Shown: positions 1 through 9,297, counted from the stretch's first letter. The stretch: 64,000 nucleotides of DNA from Fictibacillus marinisediminis (GCF_023149135.1 NZ_JAIWJX010000002.1:2666001-2730000), one strand, 5' to 3'. The notes: generated by a model not told the origin, from the letters alone. Numbers and translations are program-made.

Positions 1-137
1 AGGACATAGGCCACCAGTAAAACGATACAACTCACAGCGAGATGAATTTTAATATTCTGCTCACCTTTAACTGCAGCTTTAATTCCTTCCCAGGCATATC
101 CAAAACTTCTAACAAATCTGCGGGCTGATGGCCTCAT
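1..137 (-). CDS. dgkA: Undecaprenol/diacylglycerol kinase, N-terminal part
   Basis: Partial gene cut by the window edge; 45 complete codons are visible. It starts at ATG 137 with MRPSARRFVRSFGYAWEG, an amphipathic, Arg-rich surface helix followed by the first hydrophobic segment (IHLAVSCIVLLVAYVL). This is the start of the small trimeric membrane kinase that in Gram-positive bacteria phosphorylates undecaprenol to recycle the cell-wall lipid carrier. The start codon lies one base after the ybeY stop, so the two are translated from one message, as in the B. subtilis ybeY-dgkA order. Family assignment rests on this N-terminus and the synteny. Confidence 0.85.
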   Translation of the reverse strand, partial: MRPSARRFVRSFGYAWEGIKAAVKGEQNIKIHLAVSCIVLLVAYV

Positions 138-138
138 C

Positions 139-609
139 TTATCTGGTGAGACCGTATTCGTTAAGAATTTCATCTTGCCTGCTGAACATTTTCTTTTCTT
201 CATGTTCGTTCAGGTGATCATAGCCCAAGAGGTGAAGAAAACCATGAACGGTCAAAAAGCCAAGTTCTCTCAAGAATGAGTGTCCGTATTCTTCTGCCTG
301 ATTTTTAGCAATCTCTGCTGATATAATAATGTCACCAAGAATTCTCGGTAAATCATCTCCAATGATTTCTAGTTCTCCCTCACCCATTTCTTCCATCGCA
401 AAAGAGATCACATCTGTTGGCGTATCTTTGTTCCGATATTGTTTGTTGATCTCATGGATCCGCTCGTTTGTTACAAAGGTAACAGAAAGCTCAGTCTCAT
501 TGGGAATGTCTTCCATGACTGCTGCCTGATTTAAAAGGTTCGTTAACTCCTCGATCTGAGCTGGGGAGATTTGTTCGGTTTCGTCTGTAAAATCAATGTG
601 TAAGCTCAT
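139..609 (-). CDS. ybeY: Endoribonuclease YbeY, rRNA maturation factor
   Basis: A 156-residue protein of the UPF0054/YbeY family, a single-strand-specific, zinc-dependent RNase that takes part in 16S rRNA 3'-end maturation and 70S quality control. The metal site HGFLHLLGYDH is present near residue 121, close to the C-terminus as usual, and the family motif around DVISFAM is present near residue 66. Length is normal. Its ATG overlaps the pgpH stop by one base (TAATG), so expression is probably coupled to pgpH. The order pgpH-ybeY-dgkA matches B. subtilis. Confidence 0.95.
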   Translation of the reverse strand: MSLHIDFTDETEQISPAQIEELTNLLNQAAVMEDIPNETELSVTFVTNERIHEINKQYRNKDTPTDVISFAMEEMGEGELEIIGDDLPRILGDIIISAEIAKNQAEEYGHSFLRELGFLTVHGFLHLLGYDHLNEHEEKKMFSRQDEILNEYGLTR

Positions 610-2747
610 TATAAGTCCACCTTCTTTTTAATTTGCTGCTCAGGATATTCAATTCTCGAATGAAAAATCCCGTTCAATGTTTCACTGAGTGTCTTTGCTA
701 CCGTATTTAATTCTTTAAATGTAAGATCACATTCATCAAACTGCCCGTCTTCAAGGCGTTCAGTAATAATCTTGCGGATAATGGCTTCAATTTTAACCGG
801 TGTCGGTTTGGAGAGGGAACGGACAGCTGCTTCCACACCGTCTGCAATTCCTACTACCGCGGCTTCTCTGGATTGAGCTTTCGGACCAGGATACCTGAAA
901 TCGGTTTCCTGGATCTCGGCATCACTCAGTTCAACTGCCTTGTGGTAGAAATATTGAAGCAGGGATGTCCCATGATGCTGTTCAGCTATATCAATAATTT
1001 CTCCAGGCAGCTTATATTCTTTCAACATTTCTGCTCCGTCATACGGATGGGCAATAATGATGGTCTTACTAAGCTGCGGTGTCAGTTTCTCATGCGGATT
1101 CTCCATATTCATCTGGTTCTCAATAAAGAAATGAGGCCTTTTTGTTTTGCCGAGATCATGATAATAAGATCCTACTCTGGCAAGAAGGCCGTTAGCTCCT
1201 ATGGATTCACAGCCGGCTTCTGAAAGGTTGGCCACCATGACAGAATGATGATAAGTGCCAGGAGCTTCAATCAATAGTTTCCTTAAAAGCGGGTGATTAG
1301 GGTTCGAAAGCTCGATCAGCCGTGTCGTAGATAAGATGCCGAACCAGGATTCAAAAACCGGCATCAGCCCCAAGGCTAGTACAGATGCGAGGCATCCGGA
1401 TAAAAAGCCAAATCCGATTTCCACCCCAATCTGTACAGGAGAGTACTTTCCATTTTGAAGCAACAGAATGATCAATATTGATAAAATATTGGTAAATGAA
1501 ACGAGAACACCAGCCTTTAATATTCTTGATTTTAAATGCCGTTTTCCCAGATAAATGATTCCTGCCACACAGCCGAGCAATACGTAGATGCCAAGTGGAA
1601 AATTAAATGTTCCGGTAGATCCTTCATTAAAAATAAGTGTCGCGCAAACTGCAAATAGAACACTGGAAAGAATCGCTGTAAATTCGTTGAGCAGCATTTT
1701 AATCATCATAGCTCCTGCAGCGATCGGAACCACAAAAAAGATTCCTGTGATCTCCAGTTTATCAATGAAGCTTGTCAGTTTCATTACGATCAAGGAAAAC
1801 GTGATCAGGATGACATACAGCAGCATCTGCTTTTTTTGCAGAGGCGCCGTTGCTTTTAAAGATTCTTTAATAAAATAATACAGGCCTATGACTAAAATAA
1901 GAACAAAAAGTAAAAGACCTAAATACGGATATATCGCAACTTCCTTATCAAGAAGCCCTACCAGCTTAAGCTGCCTGAATTTTTCAGGGGTAACCACGTC
2001 TCCCTCTCTGACGATGATTTCTCCTTCTTTAATCTCGACCGGTTCCGCTTCATCGATCGCTTTTTGTTTCGCCAATTTCGTTTTATCAACGTCCAGCAGA
2101 AAATTAGAGATGATATTGCTTCGGGTCAGTTCAACAACAGCATTTTTTAAAGAACTCGAAAAATTTGAATTCTGCTGTATTTTATCTTCTGCCTTGTCAC
2201 GGAAAAATTCGATCTGATCGACCCTGATCTTATTTTTAAGCGTGTCGTTGATTACTGAGCTTGCAAGGTCTCTGCCGTTTCTGAGTTCAGAAGGAGAGGC
2301 ATTAAACAGGGCAGTATACGCTTCTGGAGAGATCTGGTCGTTTCCAACCATCCCCTTGATCTGATCTATTTTCTGGTCAAGTGTCAGCGGGTCCTTATCT
2401 TTTTTATTCTTGCTCTCCGCTTCGTTGATTTTTTCGATAGCCTTAAAGATCTCATTGGACTTTTCCGCCTGTTTCAGCGGACTGTCTTCATCATAGGAAT
2501 AAATATTCTCTACTTTGTCCGCTGCATCGTTTTGCTTTTTCAGCGTTTCTTCTTTCATCTCAATCGTGATCGGTGATTGAATATCACGCGGGGAAATGGA
2601 GTACGGCCCAACATCCACCGTATCAGGGGTTACATTGCTGAGCAAGCTGGCGTAGATAATAAGAGCCAGCAGTCCAAACATAAAAAAATTCCATTTATTA
2701 TGCAGCCCCTTTTTTATTCGCAAACGTTTTTTGATCTGATTCGTCAA
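609..2747 (-). CDS. pgpH: Cyclic-di-AMP phosphodiesterase PgpH (7TM-HD)
   Basis: A 712-residue membrane protein of the 7TM-HD family that hydrolyses the second messenger c-di-AMP. The layout is: a first membrane helix near residue 25, a long extracellular 7TMR-HDED domain to about residue 270, a cluster of membrane helices to about 470, then a cytosolic HD domain with HHSVMVANL, YYHDLGK, HPYDGAEM and EQHHGTS metal-binding motifs. The frame is open to 2849, but I place the start at TTG 2747: a GGGGGA stretch sits about nine bases upstream and the protein then begins LTNQIKKRLR, a normal cytosolic start. ATG 2789 is the alternative. First gene downstream of phoH, same strand. Confidence 0.93.
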   Translation of the reverse strand: MTNQIKKRLRIKKGLHNKWNFFMFGLLALIIYASLLSNVTPDTVDVGPYSISPRDIQSPITIEMKEETLKKQNDAADKVENIYSYDEDSPLKQAEKSNEIFKAIEKINEAESKNKKDKDPLTLDQKIDQIKGMVGNDQISPEAYTALFNASPSELRNGRDLASSVINDTLKNKIRVDQIEFFRDKAEDKIQQNSNFSSSLKNAVVELTRSNIISNFLLDVDKTKLAKQKAIDEAEPVEIKEGEIIVREGDVVTPEKFRQLKLVGLLDKEVAIYPYLGLLLFVLILVIGLYYFIKESLKATAPLQKKQMLLYVILITFSLIVMKLTSFIDKLEITGIFFVVPIAAGAMMIKMLLNEFTAILSSVLFAVCATLIFNEGSTGTFNFPLGIYVLLGCVAGIIYLGKRHLKSRILKAGVLVSFTNILSILIILLLQNGKYSPVQIGVEIGFGFLSGCLASVLALGLMPVFESWFGILSTTRLIELSNPNHPLLRKLLIEAPGTYHHSVMVANLSEAGCESIGANGLLARVGSYYHDLGKTKRPHFFIENQMNMENPHEKLTPQLSKTIIIAHPYDGAEMLKEYKLPGEIIDIAEQHHGTSLLQYFYHKAVELSDAEIQETDFRYPGPKAQSREAAVVGIADGVEAAVRSLSKPTPVKIEAIIRKIITERLEDGQFDECDLTFKELNTVAKTLSETLNGIFHSRIEYPEQQIKKKVDL

Positions 2748-2854
2748 CTCGTACCATCCCCCGCCTGTCTCTCCTTTTGTTATCTTCATATTAACAAAAA
2801 CTGGACATAGAGGATAGCAGAGAAAAAGAATAAAAAATTCAGCATGCATAGAAG

Positions 2855-2945
2855 TGGTGTCCAGCTCCAGCGCCCAAGGCTGAAATCGTTTTTCCTGTTT
2901 TCAGCATGGGTCCTCGTTAGATGAAAAGTAAGATCTTCTTTTCAT
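2855..2945. repeat. Partial copy of a dispersed Bacillaceae intergenic repeat
   Basis: The gap between phoH and pgpH contains GTGTCCAGCTCCAGCGCCC followed by a GC-rich and then AGATCTT-containing stretch. From memory, the GTGTCTAGCTCCAGCGCC core is a common intergenic repeat in Bacillus-type genomes. Only one copy is visible here, so the assignment rests on recognition and not on repetition within the window. Confidence 0.4.
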
Positions 2946-3056
2946 CCTTAGTCGTCTTCACTCTTACTTCTCAACACAAAAAGCATGTTGTTGTGTAAGA
3001 GTTCCAGCGCTTGTCGGACCTTAGCAGGGGGCTGCAGCTTTTCTTCACAAAAAAAA

Positions 3057-3099
3057 GAAAAAGCTTGAGGGTTTTCTTCAAAAACCCTCAAGCTTTTTC
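3057..3099 (-). terminator. Rho-independent terminator after phoH
   Basis: A nearly perfect inverted repeat (arms 3057-3075 and 3081-3099, GAGGGTTTT core) is followed on the minus strand by a run of T. The phoH stop codon lies at the base of the stem, so phoH and pgpH are at least partly separate transcripts. Confidence 0.9.
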
Positions 3100-4061
3100 T
3101 ACTTCTCTGTCTTTTCGTATGCTGAAATAATTCGTTGAACAAGCGGGTGCCTTACTACATCCAGCTGCTTTAAGAATATAAATTGTATGCCTGGCACACC
3201 ATTGAGCGTCCGTTCAGCGATTTTAAGGCCTGATTCTTTTCCTTTCGGAAGATCGATTTGTGTCAGATCCCCCGTGATGACCATCCTAGAGCCGAAACCA
3301 AGACGTGTTAAAAACATTTTCATTTGTTCTGGCGATGTATTCTGTGCTTCATCTAAAATGACAAAGCATTCATCCAGCGTCCGTCCCCTCATATAGGCAA
3401 GCGGAGCTATTTCGATCGTGCCTCTTTCCAGCAGCCGTTCCGTATGCTCCATCCCAAGAAGGTCATGAAGTGCATCATACAAGGGGCGAAGATATGGATC
3501 GACTTTTTCTTTTAAGTCACCCGGCAGGAATCCTAAGCTTTCGCCCGCTTCAACCGCCGGCCTTGTAAGAACTATCTTTTTTATTTTTCCTTCTTTTAGA
3601 GCAGCAACAGCCATAACAACGGCTAAGTAAGTTTTACCCGTACCTGCTGGACCGATTCCAAAAACGAGGTCTCCCTTTTTCATCGCAGATACGTAATGGC
3701 GCTGACCGAGTGTCTTTACCCTGATTGGTTTACCTTTGACGTTGGTTGTAATCTCCTGCTGATACAATTCGGTGATCTCTTCAAGCATCCCCCGTTCAGA
3801 AAGCTGAACAGCATAAACAATGTCTCTTTCTGAAATATGAATCCCTTTACGGATAAGGTTTAGAAGTACGATTAAAACATCCTCCACTTTCTGAACCGTG
3901 TCGGATGTTCCACTGACAGAAATATCTTCACCTCTAGTGACAATCGTGACTTCAAGCTTATCTTCAATTATCTTCAGAAAAGCATCGTTAGGTCCGAAAA
4001 GCGCTTGGGCTTCCCCTTGATTTTCTAGTTGTAATCGCTGTAATTTAATGGGTTCTGACAA
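3099..4061 (-). CDS. phoH: PhoH-family ATPase
   Basis: A 320-residue cytosolic P-loop protein of the PhoH/PhoL family. Walker A GPAGTGKT lies near residue 139 and Walker B as FVILDEAQN near 235; the N-terminal part has the small KH-like domain of the family. The biochemical role is unsettled; related proteins are linked to RNA metabolism next to YbeY. It lies five bases after yqfD on the same strand and ends in a strong terminator. Length is typical. Confidence 0.92.
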   Translation of the reverse strand: MSEPIKLQRLQLENQGEAQALFGPNDAFLKIIEDKLEVTIVTRGEDISVSGTSDTVQKVEDVLIVLLNLIRKGIHISERDIVYAVQLSERGMLEEITELYQQEITTNVKGKPIRVKTLGQRHYVSAMKKGDLVFGIGPAGTGKTYLAVVMAVAALKEGKIKKIVLTRPAVEAGESLGFLPGDLKEKVDPYLRPLYDALHDLLGMEHTERLLERGTIEIAPLAYMRGRTLDECFVILDEAQNTSPEQMKMFLTRLGFGSRMVITGDLTQIDLPKGKESGLKIAERTLNGVPGIQFIFLKQLDVVRHPLVQRIISAYEKTEK

Positions 4062-4066
4062 ACTAC

Positions 4067-5260
4067 TCAGTCTCCTTGTTGGATAAGTATAGGTTGTTCA
4101 GATGCAATATTTTCTATTACCTGGTAGTGCATCGATAAATTAACTTTACCATTAGATACTGACTGGCGCAAAATTTTTTCTTCTTTTATCCGGGCATCAT
4201 GAGCAAGCAGTTTTCTCACTTCTTTTTTTGCCATGGCCCTGCCTGCTTGCACAGCTTCTTCCTTCGTATAGACCCTTTTTACACCATCTGTTTCCCTGAT
4301 CTCTTTTTTAATAAAAGAAACTGGGAGCGTCCATTTCCAAAACTTCAGCGGTGTTTCATTTTCACTGACTTCTTTGCTTTTATATTCCCCGTCTTTCCAT
4401 CCCCAAATCGGAATCCTGAGACCAAAAAGGCGGAGTTTATGCTGTGTCACAGTATTGCCTGTATACGTCTGAAATTTCGTTGCAAGCGGGATGGTCACAT
4501 TGGTCGTATACCACGTTTCACCAAGGACTACTCCTTTTGCAGGGACAAGCTTGGTTTTTCCTTCTTTACCGATATATCCAGAGACAAGAAGAGCCCCTTT
4601 ATAAACAAATTGATGCGGAGACACAACGGGTTGTCCCTTTTCAACGAACATGTCATAGATCACAGCATCTTTTTTTGCCACTAAATGTCTTGGTGATAGA
4701 GCTTCTTTCCGCTTTGGGATCTCTTTTTCCACCACTTGAAAGTTATAGGTTGTCCCATTAAGGCTGACTCCGATCCACGTCACATTATCCATGGCGTTCG
4801 TCAGCTGTTGCTGAAGCTGCCTTACATTCGGCAGGAGAAAGATAAATTTCCCTTTCTTAATGCCCAGTTCTTTTGCTGCTTTTAGCAACTGGTATTCTGT
4901 TTTAGGATTTGCTCCTGTCACATTAATATTCCAAACCATGTTAGATAATAGGAATAGAATGACTAAAAAGCCTGCAAGACCTAAGATAAGGCCGTTTCTC
5001 CTCCACATTCTGGCTGCCCAGAACGGCAAACCGTTCTTTTCTATAAAACGAATTTTGCACCCTGTCTGTTTTAAGAGGGGCCGAAAACCCTTAATATTCT
5101 TAGTATAAAGACAAGCTGTTACGGCGTTCTCATTCGTCCGCCTAAGGTTCCATATCGAGATATTTTGAGCGAGACATTCGTTAATAAAGTCTTCGATGTT
5201 TTCTCCCCGTATTTCAACTTTCACATAACTGTTTATAGGTTCCAGCCAGTCCTTTTTCAT
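4067..5260 (-). CDS. yqfD: Sporulation protein YqfD
   Basis: A 397-residue YqfD-family protein needed for efficient sporulation in B. subtilis, made in the mother cell. An N-terminal soluble domain of about 85 residues is followed by one membrane helix (GLILGLAGFLVILFLLSNMVW, near residues 90-110) and a long outer domain. It lies 21 bases after yqfC, and the yqfC-yqfD pair is kept as in B. subtilis. Molecular function is not known. Confidence 0.9.
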   Translation of the reverse strand: MKKDWLEPINSYVKVEIRGENIEDFINECLAQNISIWNLRRTNENAVTACLYTKNIKGFRPLLKQTGCKIRFIEKNGLPFWAARMWRRNGLILGLAGFLVILFLLSNMVWNINVTGANPKTEYQLLKAAKELGIKKGKFIFLLPNVRQLQQQLTNAMDNVTWIGVSLNGTTYNFQVVEKEIPKRKEALSPRHLVAKKDAVIYDMFVEKGQPVVSPHQFVYKGALLVSGYIGKEGKTKLVPAKGVVLGETWYTTNVTIPLATKFQTYTGNTVTQHKLRLFGLRIPIWGWKDGEYKSKEVSENETPLKFWKWTLPVSFIKKEIRETDGVKRVYTKEEAVQAGRAMAKKEVRKLLAHDARIKEEKILRQSVSNGKVNLSMHYQVIENIASEQPILIQQGD

Positions 5261-5281
5261 AACAGCCTCCTGTCCACAGGT

Positions 5282-5566
5282 TTACGTGGCTTTGTCATAA
5301 TAAACTCCATCTATGCTGCCCTCAAGCAGAATTTCTTCCGGCAATATCGTCTTAATTACAAAATCCTGGCCCTTGATCACGAGGTTGCCCTGCTTCAAAC
5401 GGAGTTTTAATTCCTCTTTTGAAAAAGCTATGACTCCCCGGTGATTTTCTATATAAATATGTAACTGGCCAATCATTGTAATACGGGGCAAATCCATCAT
5501 GGCATCCGCAGGGAGATCCAATTTTTCCACAAGCCACTTTGTTACCTGCTGTCTCCACTTTGCCAT
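5282..5566 (-). CDS. yqfC: Sporulation protein YqfC
   Basis: A 94-residue YqfC-family protein, co-transcribed with yqfD. I start it at ATG 5566 (MAKWRQQVTKWLVEKLDLP) because AGAGGGGTG lies just upstream; the frame is open to 5584 but an earlier ATG has no clear ribosome binding site. The conserved region around PRITMIGQLHIYIENHRGV is present. It probably acts in the mother cell during engulfment, inferred from the B. subtilis SigE regulon. Exact activity unknown. Confidence 0.88.
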   Translation of the reverse strand: MAKWRQQVTKWLVEKLDLPADAMMDLPRITMIGQLHIYIENHRGVIAFSKEELKLRLKQGNLVIKGQDFVIKTILPEEILLEGSIDGVYYDKAT

Positions 5567-5627
5567 CCGCAACACCCCTCTCATCTCATTTTTATGAAGA
5601 CGTGGGATAAACTATCACACCTAAATG

Positions 5628-5659
5628 AAAAAAGGCCGCCAAATCTGGCAGTCCTTTTC
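5628..5659 (-). terminator. Terminator between yqfB-like gene and yqfC
   Basis: On the minus strand AAAAGG and CTGCCA pair with TGGCGG and CCTTTT around a GATT loop, with one bulged A, and are followed by TTTTTT. It separates the SigW-type nfeD-floA operon from the sporulation genes. Confidence 0.75.
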
Positions 5660-5667
5660 GTCTAATC

Positions 5668-6069
5668 TTATTTTTTTCTTCCGTGCGGTGGATTGAAGGC
5701 CCTTGGTTTACCCAATATCTCTGACCAGATGATACCTTGCACAATGTTCTCTTTTTTTACTTTAACCGTAATGATCTCATTGCTTCTGTCTTTATAACGG
5801 TTACTCTTAAGTGGTTCTATTGTAAAGGTTTCCTGAGCTCTTCTTCTGACCTGCTGGTAGGTCGCTTCAGACAACGGAGGCGATTTTCCCTTTGATTCTT
5901 TCTTCTCAGGCTGAGAAAACGTGCTGGCACTTCTTTTCGTCTTGGCCATGCGTTTTGGAGGGGCTGAAAACTTCTGCTCCAGTCTTTTTTTGATTAACCC
6001 TAACAGCCCGACAACCACAAAGATTAAAAAAGGGATAAGGTCACCAATGGCATCCAGGATATGGTCCAT
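5668..6069 (-). CDS. Membrane-anchored protein of unknown function, yqfB position
   Basis: A 133-residue protein with one N-terminal membrane helix (LIPFLIFVVVGLLGLI, residues 11-26), a basic Lys/Ser/Pro-rich linker, and a folded C-terminal part ending GIIWSEILGKPRAFNPPHGRKK. It starts three bases after the floA stop and ends at a terminator, so it is the last gene of the nfeD-floA operon, the position of yqfB in B. subtilis. I do not recognise a catalytic motif. By operon membership it may work with FloA in membrane organisation under envelope stress; this is inference only. Confidence 0.7.
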   Translation of the reverse strand: MDHILDAIGDLIPFLIFVVVGLLGLIKKRLEQKFSAPPKRMAKTKRSASTFSQPEKKESKGKSPPLSEATYQQVRRRAQETFTIEPLKSNRYKDRSNEIITVKVKKENIVQGIIWSEILGKPRAFNPPHGRKK

Positions 6070-6072
6070 CGG

Positions 6073-7080
6073 TTATTTCCCTTTTTTTCCTGGAAGTTCA
6101 TCGTCACCATTCGGATCTGCAGATTTTCCGATGGACTCCCGCATCGAAGTATCAGCCATCACATTTGTTAAGTTGGCATAATCAAGTACTCCAAGCTTTC
6201 CGGAACGAAGCGCTTCAGCCATAGCTAACGGAACTTCAGCTTCAGCTTCCACTACTTTCGCTCGCATCTCCTGTACTTTCGCGATCATTTCCTGTTCGTT
6301 TGCAACCGCCATCGCTCTTCTCTCTTCAGCTTTTGCCTGTGCGATATTCTTGTCGGCGAGAGCCTGATCTGTCTGCAGTGCAGCACCTATATTTTTGCCG
6401 ATGTCAATATCCGCAATATCGATGGATAAGATTTCAAATGCAGTGCCTGAGTCCAAACCTTTTGAAAGAACAGTCTGTGAGATCGTATCAGGGTTCTCCA
6501 GCACTTTCTTATGATTTTCACTTGAACCAATGGTGGATACAATCCCTTCACCGACCCTTGCGATTACCGTTTCCTCACCCGCACCCCCTACGAGCCGCTC
6601 GATGTTGGCTCTTACGGTAATTCTAGCCTTCGCTTTCACTTCAATCCCATTGAGCGCTACACCGGCAATGAACGGAGTTTCGATGACCTTCGGATTAACA
6701 CTCATCTGAACCGCTTCCAGTACATCCCTCCCAGCCAGATCAATAGCTGCCGACCGTTCAAAGCTCAGTTCGATATCCGCCCTGTGCGCAGCAATTAAGG
6801 CGTTTACAACACGGTCCACATTCCCCCCTGCCAGGTAGTGGCTTTCCAGCTGATTCGTCGTTAAGTTAAGCCCTGCTTTCTGAGCCTTGATCAGCGGATT
6901 GATAACCCTGGAAGGGATAACCCTTCTTAATCTCATTCCAATCAATGTAAAGATGCCAACCCGCACACCTGCAGCCAGTGCAGAAATCCAAAGAGCAACT
7001 GGAACAAAGGTAAACAAAACGGCCAGTACGATAACTATGACTCCTATTAGAACCAGTGTAGCAATAGGTCCAGTAAACAT
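6073..7080 (-). CDS. floA: Flotillin-like protein FloA
   Basis: A 335-residue bacterial flotillin that organises functional membrane microdomains. It begins with a hydrophobic hairpin (residues 5-40), then an SPFH-like domain with [19 protein letters not shown] and an Ala/Glu-rich C-terminal coiled coil ([19 protein letters not shown], near 245-295). Length fits FloA (YqfA) and not the longer FloT. It directly abuts the nfeD stop-start junction, so both come from the SigW promoter at 8448-8473. Confidence 0.95.
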   Translation of the reverse strand: MFTGPIATLVLIGVIVIVLAVLFTFVPVALWISALAAGVRVGIFTLIGMRLRRVIPSRVINPLIKAQKAGLNLTTNQLESHYLAGGNVDRVVNALIAAHRADIELSFERSAAIDLAGRDVLEAVQMSVNPKVIETPFIAGVALNGIEVKAKARITVRANIERLVGGAGEETVIARVGEGIVSTIGSSENHKKVLENPDTISQTVLSKGLDSGTAFEILSIDIADIDIGKNIGAALQTDQALADKNIAQAKAEERRAMAVANEQEMIAKVQEMRAKVVEAEAEVPLAMAEALRSGKLGVLDYANLTNVMADTSMRESIGKSADPNGDDELPGKKGK

Positions 7081-8415
7081 TTACATTCCTCCTTCATGAT
7101 GATCTTTCACTTCTCTTACTACAATTCTTGAACCTTGAACTTTTACAATCTTAATCCGCTTTCCTTTTTGAATGAAAGACCCTTCAGTCACAACATCCAA
7201 GTATTCTCCATCCAGTTCTGCTGTTCCGGACGGCCTCAGCGGGGTAATAGATTCTGCAATCCTTCCGGATAAATCATGCCTCTGCCTGCTTGAAACATAG
7301 CCTTTCTCGGTACTCGTGCTGTCGAACAAGACAAGTTTTCGGAGCGGGCCTCTGTAACCGAAGAACTTAAGGAACAAGAATGCTCCAATAATTGTCACGA
7401 CGATTGCGATGGCGATTGAGGTCACAATGGTGGTTAATGACCCTGCAGCCATGACTAGGCTGGCAATCACTGCAGTCAGCCCTAATATCCCGACAATACC
7501 GCCCGGAACAAAAACTTCAAGCAACAGAAAAATGATTCCTAAAATAAATAAGGCAATCGATTCCCATCCCGCTAGCCCTGCAAGAAGGTGTCCGAAAAAG
7601 TATAGAAACATTGAAGAAAGCCCAATGATTCCAGCTACGCCAAAACCAGCTGTGAACAGTTCGATCACCATTCCCAGGAAGCCAATCGAGAGCAAGATCG
7701 GAACAACGACCGGACTGGTAACAAAACTGGCAAGCCTTTCCGCTAAACTTAAATCTTCTTGTGTGACAGAAGCATCATCCAGTTTTAAATAAAAGAGCAA
7801 TTCAGAACGGTCTTTTACAATCTTTTCGGCATAGCCGACTTTAACCGCCTGATTAGCGGTCAATGTTAATAATTCTCCTTTTTTTAGGCCGAGCTCTTTT
7901 AACTCCATATCATCATCAGCCATCGCACGAGCGTACTTTGGATTTCGGTTATTTAACTCTGCAGCTGCTTCCATTTCTGCGATCCATGCTGATTCTGCTT
8001 TTTTTCCAGCTGTATTCCCGCGCGAGTCTATAACAGCTGCTGAACCTATCGTTGTGGAGGGTTTCATCACAATTTCATCTGCATTCAATGCAATATACGC
8101 TCCTGCAGAAAAGGCATCCTTCACTATGTATGCTGTAGTAGGTATCTTCGTATCTCTTATCACTTCAGCGATGTTATTTGCTGAATCCACCCTTCCTCCA
8201 GGCGTATTGATTTCAAAGATGATGTGGTCTGCCCCTGCACTTTCTGCGTCTTTAATACTGCGTTTTAAAAACGCTTCCAGTCCTCTCTCAATTTCCTGCT
8301 GAACAGGGATAACGAACACCGTTTTACCGCTTCCCTCACTGCTTGCAGGTTGAATTGAAGCCATCAGAGGGATCATGATTAACGCAAGAAAAAATACGAA
8401 TCGGACTTTTTTCAC
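7081..8415 (-). CDS. NfeD-family membrane serine protease, long form
   Basis: A 444-residue long NfeD (YqeZ) protein. I start it at GTG 8415 because AAAGGGGGG lies six bases upstream and the protein then begins with a clean signal peptide (KKVRFVFFLALIMIPLMA); the frame is open to 8490 but that stretch holds the promoter. A ClpP-class protease domain follows (EINTPGGRVDSA, then the nucleophile region KDAFSAGAYIALNADEI), then several membrane helices and a C-terminal OB-fold NfeD domain. NfeD proteins are paired with flotillins, here floA. The short distance from the SigW promoter supports the start. Confidence 0.9.
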   Translation of the reverse strand: MKKVRFVFFLALIMIPLMASIQPASSEGSGKTVFVIPVQQEIERGLEAFLKRSIKDAESAGADHIIFEINTPGGRVDSANNIAEVIRDTKIPTTAYIVKDAFSAGAYIALNADEIVMKPSTTIGSAAVIDSRGNTAGKKAESAWIAEMEAAAELNNRNPKYARAMADDDMELKELGLKKGELLTLTANQAVKVGYAEKIVKDRSELLFYLKLDDASVTQEDLSLAERLASFVTSPVVVPILLSIGFLGMVIELFTAGFGVAGIIGLSSMFLYFFGHLLAGLAGWESIALFILGIIFLLLEVFVPGGIVGILGLTAVIASLVMAAGSLTTIVTSIAIAIVVTIIGAFLFLKFFGYRGPLRKLVLFDSTSTEKGYVSSRQRHDLSGRIAESITPLRPSGTAELDGEYLDVVTEGSFIQKGKRIKIVKVQGSRIVVREVKDHHEGGM

Positions 8416-8447
8416 TTTACGCCCCCCTTTGTTCCCTCTTTTATGAA

Positions 8448-8473
8448 TACGCTTGACGAGTGAAAAAGTTTCA
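8448..8473 (-). promoter_or_regulatory. SigW-type promoter of nfeD-floA
   Basis: On the minus strand TGAAAC (8473-8468) is separated by exactly 16 bases from CGTA (8451-8448), the consensus of the extracytoplasmic sigma factor SigW. The B. subtilis yqeZ-yqfA-yqfB operon belongs to the SigW regulon, which agrees. The start codon follows about 33 bases downstream. Confidence 0.88.
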
Positions 8474-8553
8474 AATATTGGAAAGAACATATTTATTTTA
8501 CAGGCTGTACTTTTGGAAGACCAGCACTTCTCCAGCTTTTAACGCATGCAAAA

Positions 8554-8588
8554 AGACGCCCTCAAGGCTAAAAACCTTTCAGACGTCT
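8554..8588 (-). terminator. Terminator after rpsU-yqeY
   Basis: Minus-strand hairpin with AGACG/CGTCT base and AAGG/CCTT top, followed by TTTTT. It closes the rpsU-yqeY unit ahead of the SigW promoter. Confidence 0.7.
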
Positions 8589-8596
8589 GTTCGAGT

Positions 8597-9040
8597 TTAA
8601 GATAAATTTTGTTGGACGAGGCGATTGACAAGAGCACCATCGGCTTTGCCTTTAACTTTTGGCATTACCGCTCCCATCACTTTCCCCATATCTGCTTTAG
8701 ATACAGCTCCAACTTGTTCAATTGCTGCCAAGACGATGTCTTTAACTTCTTCTTCACTTAACTGTTCCGGCATGTAATCCGTAATGATGACAATTTCGTC
8801 TTTCAACGCATCCGCCAAGTCATTACGGCCGGCTTTTTCAAATTCTTGGAGGGAGTCTTTTCTTTGTTTCATTTCACGTGCAAGAACAGTGAGCTCTTCT
8901 TCTTCATTCAGGTCGTGCCCGAGCTTGATTGACTCGTTTTGAAGAGATGCCTTCAACATACGAATCACAGAAAGCTTTTGCTTGTTTTTGTCCTTCATCG
9001 CTTGTTTCATATCCTGGTTTAATCGATTAAGAAGACTCAT
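8597..9040 (-). CDS. yqeY: YqeY, GatB/YqeY-domain protein
   Basis: A 147-residue protein with the all-helical YqeY domain related to the tail of GatB amidotransferase subunits (motifs [19 protein letters not shown] and [18 protein letters not shown]). In amidotransferases this domain contacts tRNA; the role of the stand-alone protein is not established. It follows rpsU by 14 bases in one transcript, as in B. subtilis, which hints at a translation-related job. Confidence 0.92.
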   Translation of the reverse strand: MSLLNRLNQDMKQAMKDKNKQKLSVIRMLKASLQNESIKLGHDLNEEEELTVLAREMKQRKDSLQEFEKAGRNDLADALKDEIVIITDYMPEQLSEEEVKDIVLAAIEQVGAVSKADMGKVMGAVMPKVKGKADGALVNRLVQQNLS

Positions 9041-9054
9041 AACTTACACCTCTC

Positions 9055-9228
9055 TTAGAACTTGCGCTTTCTTGCTGCCTCAGCCTTCTTCTTACGTTTC
9101 ACGCTTGGCTTTTCATAATGCTTGCGCTTTTTAACTTCTGCCAAAGTTCCATCTTTGGAAACGGATCTTTTAAAACGACGAAGAGCATCATCAATGGATT
9201 CGTTCTTGCGAACACGAGTTTCTGCCAT
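9055..9228 (-). CDS. rpsU: 30S ribosomal protein S21
   Basis: A 57-residue S21 ([20 protein letters not shown], basic C-terminus AEAARKRKF). The frame is open to 9252, but ATG 9228 has GGAGGGAAAGAAA directly upstream and gives the family's normal N-terminus. S21 binds the 30S platform near the anti-Shine-Dalgarno. First gene of the rpsU-yqeY operon. Confidence 0.97.
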   Translation of the reverse strand: MAETRVRKNESIDDALRRFKRSVSKDGTLAEVKKRKHYEKPSVKRKKKAEAARKRKF

Positions 9229-9297
9229 TTTCTTTCCCTCCCTCCAGACCATTCCGGCATGAAAACCATGTCAGGAATGCGTCACATATCTTTTGCC

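Noticed and set aside
2948..3142. 64-residue minus-strand frame after phoH
   Set aside because: It is made of the phoH terminator hairpin and poly-A/T sequence, overlaps the phoH 3' end and has no ribosome binding site.
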